Source: Pseudoblastomonas marina (GTDB lineage Bacteria > Pseudomonadota > Alphaproteobacteria > Sphingomonadales > Sphingomonadaceae). From it: a stretch of 64,000 nucleotides of DNA. The stretch covers positions 1,230,427 to 1,294,426 of the forward strand of contig NZ_BMID01000001.1 of assembly GCF_014641655.1 (NCBI RefSeq). Direction: 5' to 3'. The notes below the pieces were generated by a model. The model was not told where the DNA came from. It ran no database searches and was given only the letters and a program-made list of their open reading frames with translations. Shown here piece after piece: positions 62,267-64,000 of the stretch. The position numbers and the translations under genes were made by a program. The stretch's first letter is position 1; each line of letters opens with the position of its first letter.

Positions 62267-64000
62267 TTATCCCGCCTTGCCGTGGCAATGCTTGTATTTC
62301 GCACCCGATCCGCACGGGCACGGCGCGTTGCGGTTGAGGTTCATGCCGGCATAGGGATCGTCCCCCTCGCCCTCGGCACCCTGCGGCTGCGCACCGAGCT
62401 GGGCCATCATCGCGGCCGCGCCGGCGGTTTCGCCCGCGGCATCGTTGCGGCCCGTCAGCGGGTCGATATGCCCGGTCAGGAAATCGGGCAGGTCGGGCAG
62501 GTCCTCGGTCGCCGGGGGCGGCACGCGGATATCGTTGGTGGCGAGGATTTTCGTCACGTCTTCGCGCAGATCGTCGAGCATGTTCTCGAACAGGCCGAAG
62601 GCCTCGCGCTTGTATTCGTTGATCGGCTGTTTTTGCGCATGCGCGCGCAGGAAAACGACCGTGCGGAGCGCATCGAGCGTCGCGAGGTGTTCCTTCCAGT
62701 GGTGATCGAGCCGCTGGAGGAGGACCGATTTCTCGACGGAGCGCCAGATCGAGGCATCGGTGGCCGCGATCTTCTTTTCCATCTTCTCGTCTACCGCCTT
62801 GGCGAGACGCTCCTCGATATCAGACTGGTCGATACCATCCTCTTCGATCCAGCTCTCGATCGGGGCGGGAATGTTGAGGACCTCGTCGATCCGCTCCTTG
62901 AGCCCTTCGAGGTCCCATTGTTCGGGGTAGGAACCCGGCGGGCAGTGATCGGTCACCATCGCGTTGATCGTGTCGTTCCGCATATCGAGCATGACGTCGT
63001 CGACGGTTTCGGAATCCATGATTTCGGCGCGCTGTTCGTAGATGACCTTGCGCTGGTCGTTCATCACGTCGTCGAACTGGACGACCTGCTTGCGCGCCTC
63101 GTAATTGCGCGCCTCGACCTTCTTCTGCGCGGTCTCGATCGCCTTGGAGAGCCATTTCGAGCCGATTGCCTCGCCGTCGGCGAGGTTCGAATTCATCATC
63201 TTGGCGAACAGCGTGTCCGGTCCGAAGATGCGCAGCAGATCGTCTTCGAGGCAGAGGTAGAAGCGCGACAGGCCGGGGTCGCCTTGGCGCCCCGAGCGGC
63301 CGCGCAGCTGGTTGTCGATGCGGCGTGATTCGTGGCGTTCGGTGCCGAGCACGAACAGGCCCCCGGCTTCCTTGACGCGTTGTTTCTCTTCCTCGACTTC
63401 GGCCTTGATCCGCTCGATCGCGGCGTCGCGTTCGGGGCCTTCTTCCATTTCGCCGAGCTCATCGTCGATGCGGAAATCGACATTGCCGCCGAGCTGGATG
63501 TCGGTGCCGCGGCCGGCCATGTTGGTGGCGATGGTGACCGCACCGATGCGTCCCGCCTGCGCGACGATATGCGCCTCGCTTTCATGGAAGCGGGCGTTGA
63601 GCACTGCGTGCTTCACGCCTTCCTCGTCGAGGAATTTGGACAGCAGCTCTGATTTTTCGATCGATACGGTGCCGACAAGCACCGGCTGGCCCTGCGCGCT
63701 CTTCTCTGCGATCGCCTTTGCGATCGCTTTGAACTTGTCGAGCGTGTTCTTGTAGAACTCGTCTTCCTCGTCGATCCGCTGGACCGGGACGTTGGTCGGG
63801 ATCTCGACCACGTTCATCTTGTAGATGTCCCAGAATTCGGCCGCTTCGGTCGCGGCGGTGCCGGTCATGCCCGAAAGCTTGGGATACATGCGGAAATAGT
63901 TCTGGAAGGTGATCGAGGCGAGCGTCTGGTTCTCGGGCTCGATCTTCACCCCTTCCTTGGCCTCGACCGCCTGGTGGAGGCCGTTCGACCAGCGGCGGCC
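62267..64000 (-). CDS. secA: Protein translocase ATPase SecA, C-terminal part (5' end cut by the window)
   Basis: SecA drives proteins through SecYEG. The frame runs off the window end, leaving the last 577 residues. Visible are NBD2 ([49 protein letters not shown]), the helical scaffold and wing domains, and the C-terminal zinc-binding tail [13 protein letters not shown] that contacts SecB or ribosomes. The first nucleotide-binding domain's Walker motifs lie outside the window. Confidence 0.97.
   Translation of the reverse strand, partial: GRRWSNGLHQAVEAKEGVKIEPENQTLASITFQNYFRMYPKLSGMTGTAATEAAEFWDIYKMNVVEIPTNVPVQRIDEEDEFYKNTLDKFKAIAKAIAEKSAQGQPVLVGTVSIEKSELLSKFLDEEGVKHAVLNARFHESEAHIVAQAGRIGAVTIATNMAGRGTDIQLGGNVDFRIDDELGEMEEGPERDAAIERIKAEVEEEKQRVKEAGGLFVLGTERHESRRIDNQLRGRSGRQGDPGLSRFYLCLEDDLLRIFGPDTLFAKMMNSNLADGEAIGSKWLSKAIETAQKKVEARNYEARKQVVQFDDVMNDQRKVIYEQRAEIMDSETVDDVMLDMRNDTINAMVTDHCPPGSYPEQWDLEGLKERIDEVLNIPAPIESWIEEDGIDQSDIEERLAKAVDEKMEKKIAATDASIWRSVEKSVLLQRLDHHWKEHLATLDALRTVVFLRAHAQKQPINEYKREAFGLFENMLDDLREDVTKILATNDIRVPPPATEDLPDLPDFLTGHIDPLTGRNDAAGETAGAAAMMAQLGAQPQGAEGEGDDPYAGMNLNRNAPCPCGSGAKYKHCHGKAG

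Overview
The window is a continuous piece of core chromosome from a GC-rich alphaproteobacterium. It most likely belongs to Sphingomonadales, close to Erythrobacteraceae. Reasons are the PrsK/PrsR regulators of XrtA/PEP-CTERM systems, the zapA-6S RNA-fau order with a DUF2842 gene, the recG/sdhE-mfd arrangement, the tkt-gap-pgk-aldolase cluster, and two alphaproteobacterial LexA boxes (GTTC-N7-GTTC). I see no prophage, insertion sequence, CRISPR array or replication origin. Coding density is very high and no gene-free stretch exceeds about 170 bases.

Layout. 1-906: 3' part of recJ, then tRNA-Glu. 1068-8034: a LexA-boxed minus-strand operon of radical SAM protein, DUF4130-UdgX fusion, error-prone polymerase DnaE2 and an extensin-like protein. 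8097-9721: a membrane-bound winged-helix regulator divergent from a small membrane protein. 9718-12072: imuB and imuA behind a second LexA box. 12165-17872: a flavin-fold stress protein, two amino-acid/solute transporters, panB and a DUF475 membrane protein. 17838-24493: TPR protein, PrsR, PrsK and an XrtA-type glycosyltransferase. 24605-27959: small membrane protein, short-chain-acyl regulator, isocitrate lyase and a coupled small gene. 28033-34753: M20 hydrolase, SLC13 permease, tRNA-Leu, suhB-type phosphatase, efp, a secreted protein, M23 peptidase and thiE. 34832-42007: lipoprotein and the central-carbon cluster (aldolase, flavodoxin-like protein, 2OG-Fe oxygenase, pgk, gap, tkt). 42171-43671: small coiled-coil gene, zapA, 6S RNA, fau, DUF2842. 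43661-49923: GST, tRNA-Asp, YdeI-like protein, branched-chain 2-oxoacid dehydrogenase E2/E1beta/E1alpha, thyA. 50023-53861: tRNA-Pro, a tyrosine phosphatase lacking a normal start codon, a tandem amidohydrolase pair and a membrane protein. 53897-64000: recG, sdhE, mfd, an EAL protein, nadK, tRNA-Asn and the 3' two thirds of secA.

How it works together. The first 12 kb is a split SOS mutagenesis island. The ImuA/ImuB accessory factors and DnaE2, usually one cassette, lie in two operons with separate LexA boxes. The DnaE2 operon also carries a radical SAM protein and a uracil-DNA crosslinking protein, which makes it the most interesting part of the window. RecJ, RecG and Mfd add housekeeping repair. 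PrsK/PrsR with the glycosyltransferase and TPR protein look like the control end of an exopolysaccharide/PEP-CTERM system whose exosortase lies outside the window. Isocitrate lyase beside its presumed acyl-CoA-responsive regulator points to growth on acetate or fatty acids, and the BCKDH genes to branched-chain amino acid breakdown.

The sequence was read by eye only. Family names rest on motifs and overall resemblance, not on searches, and the start sites marked as chosen are judgements.
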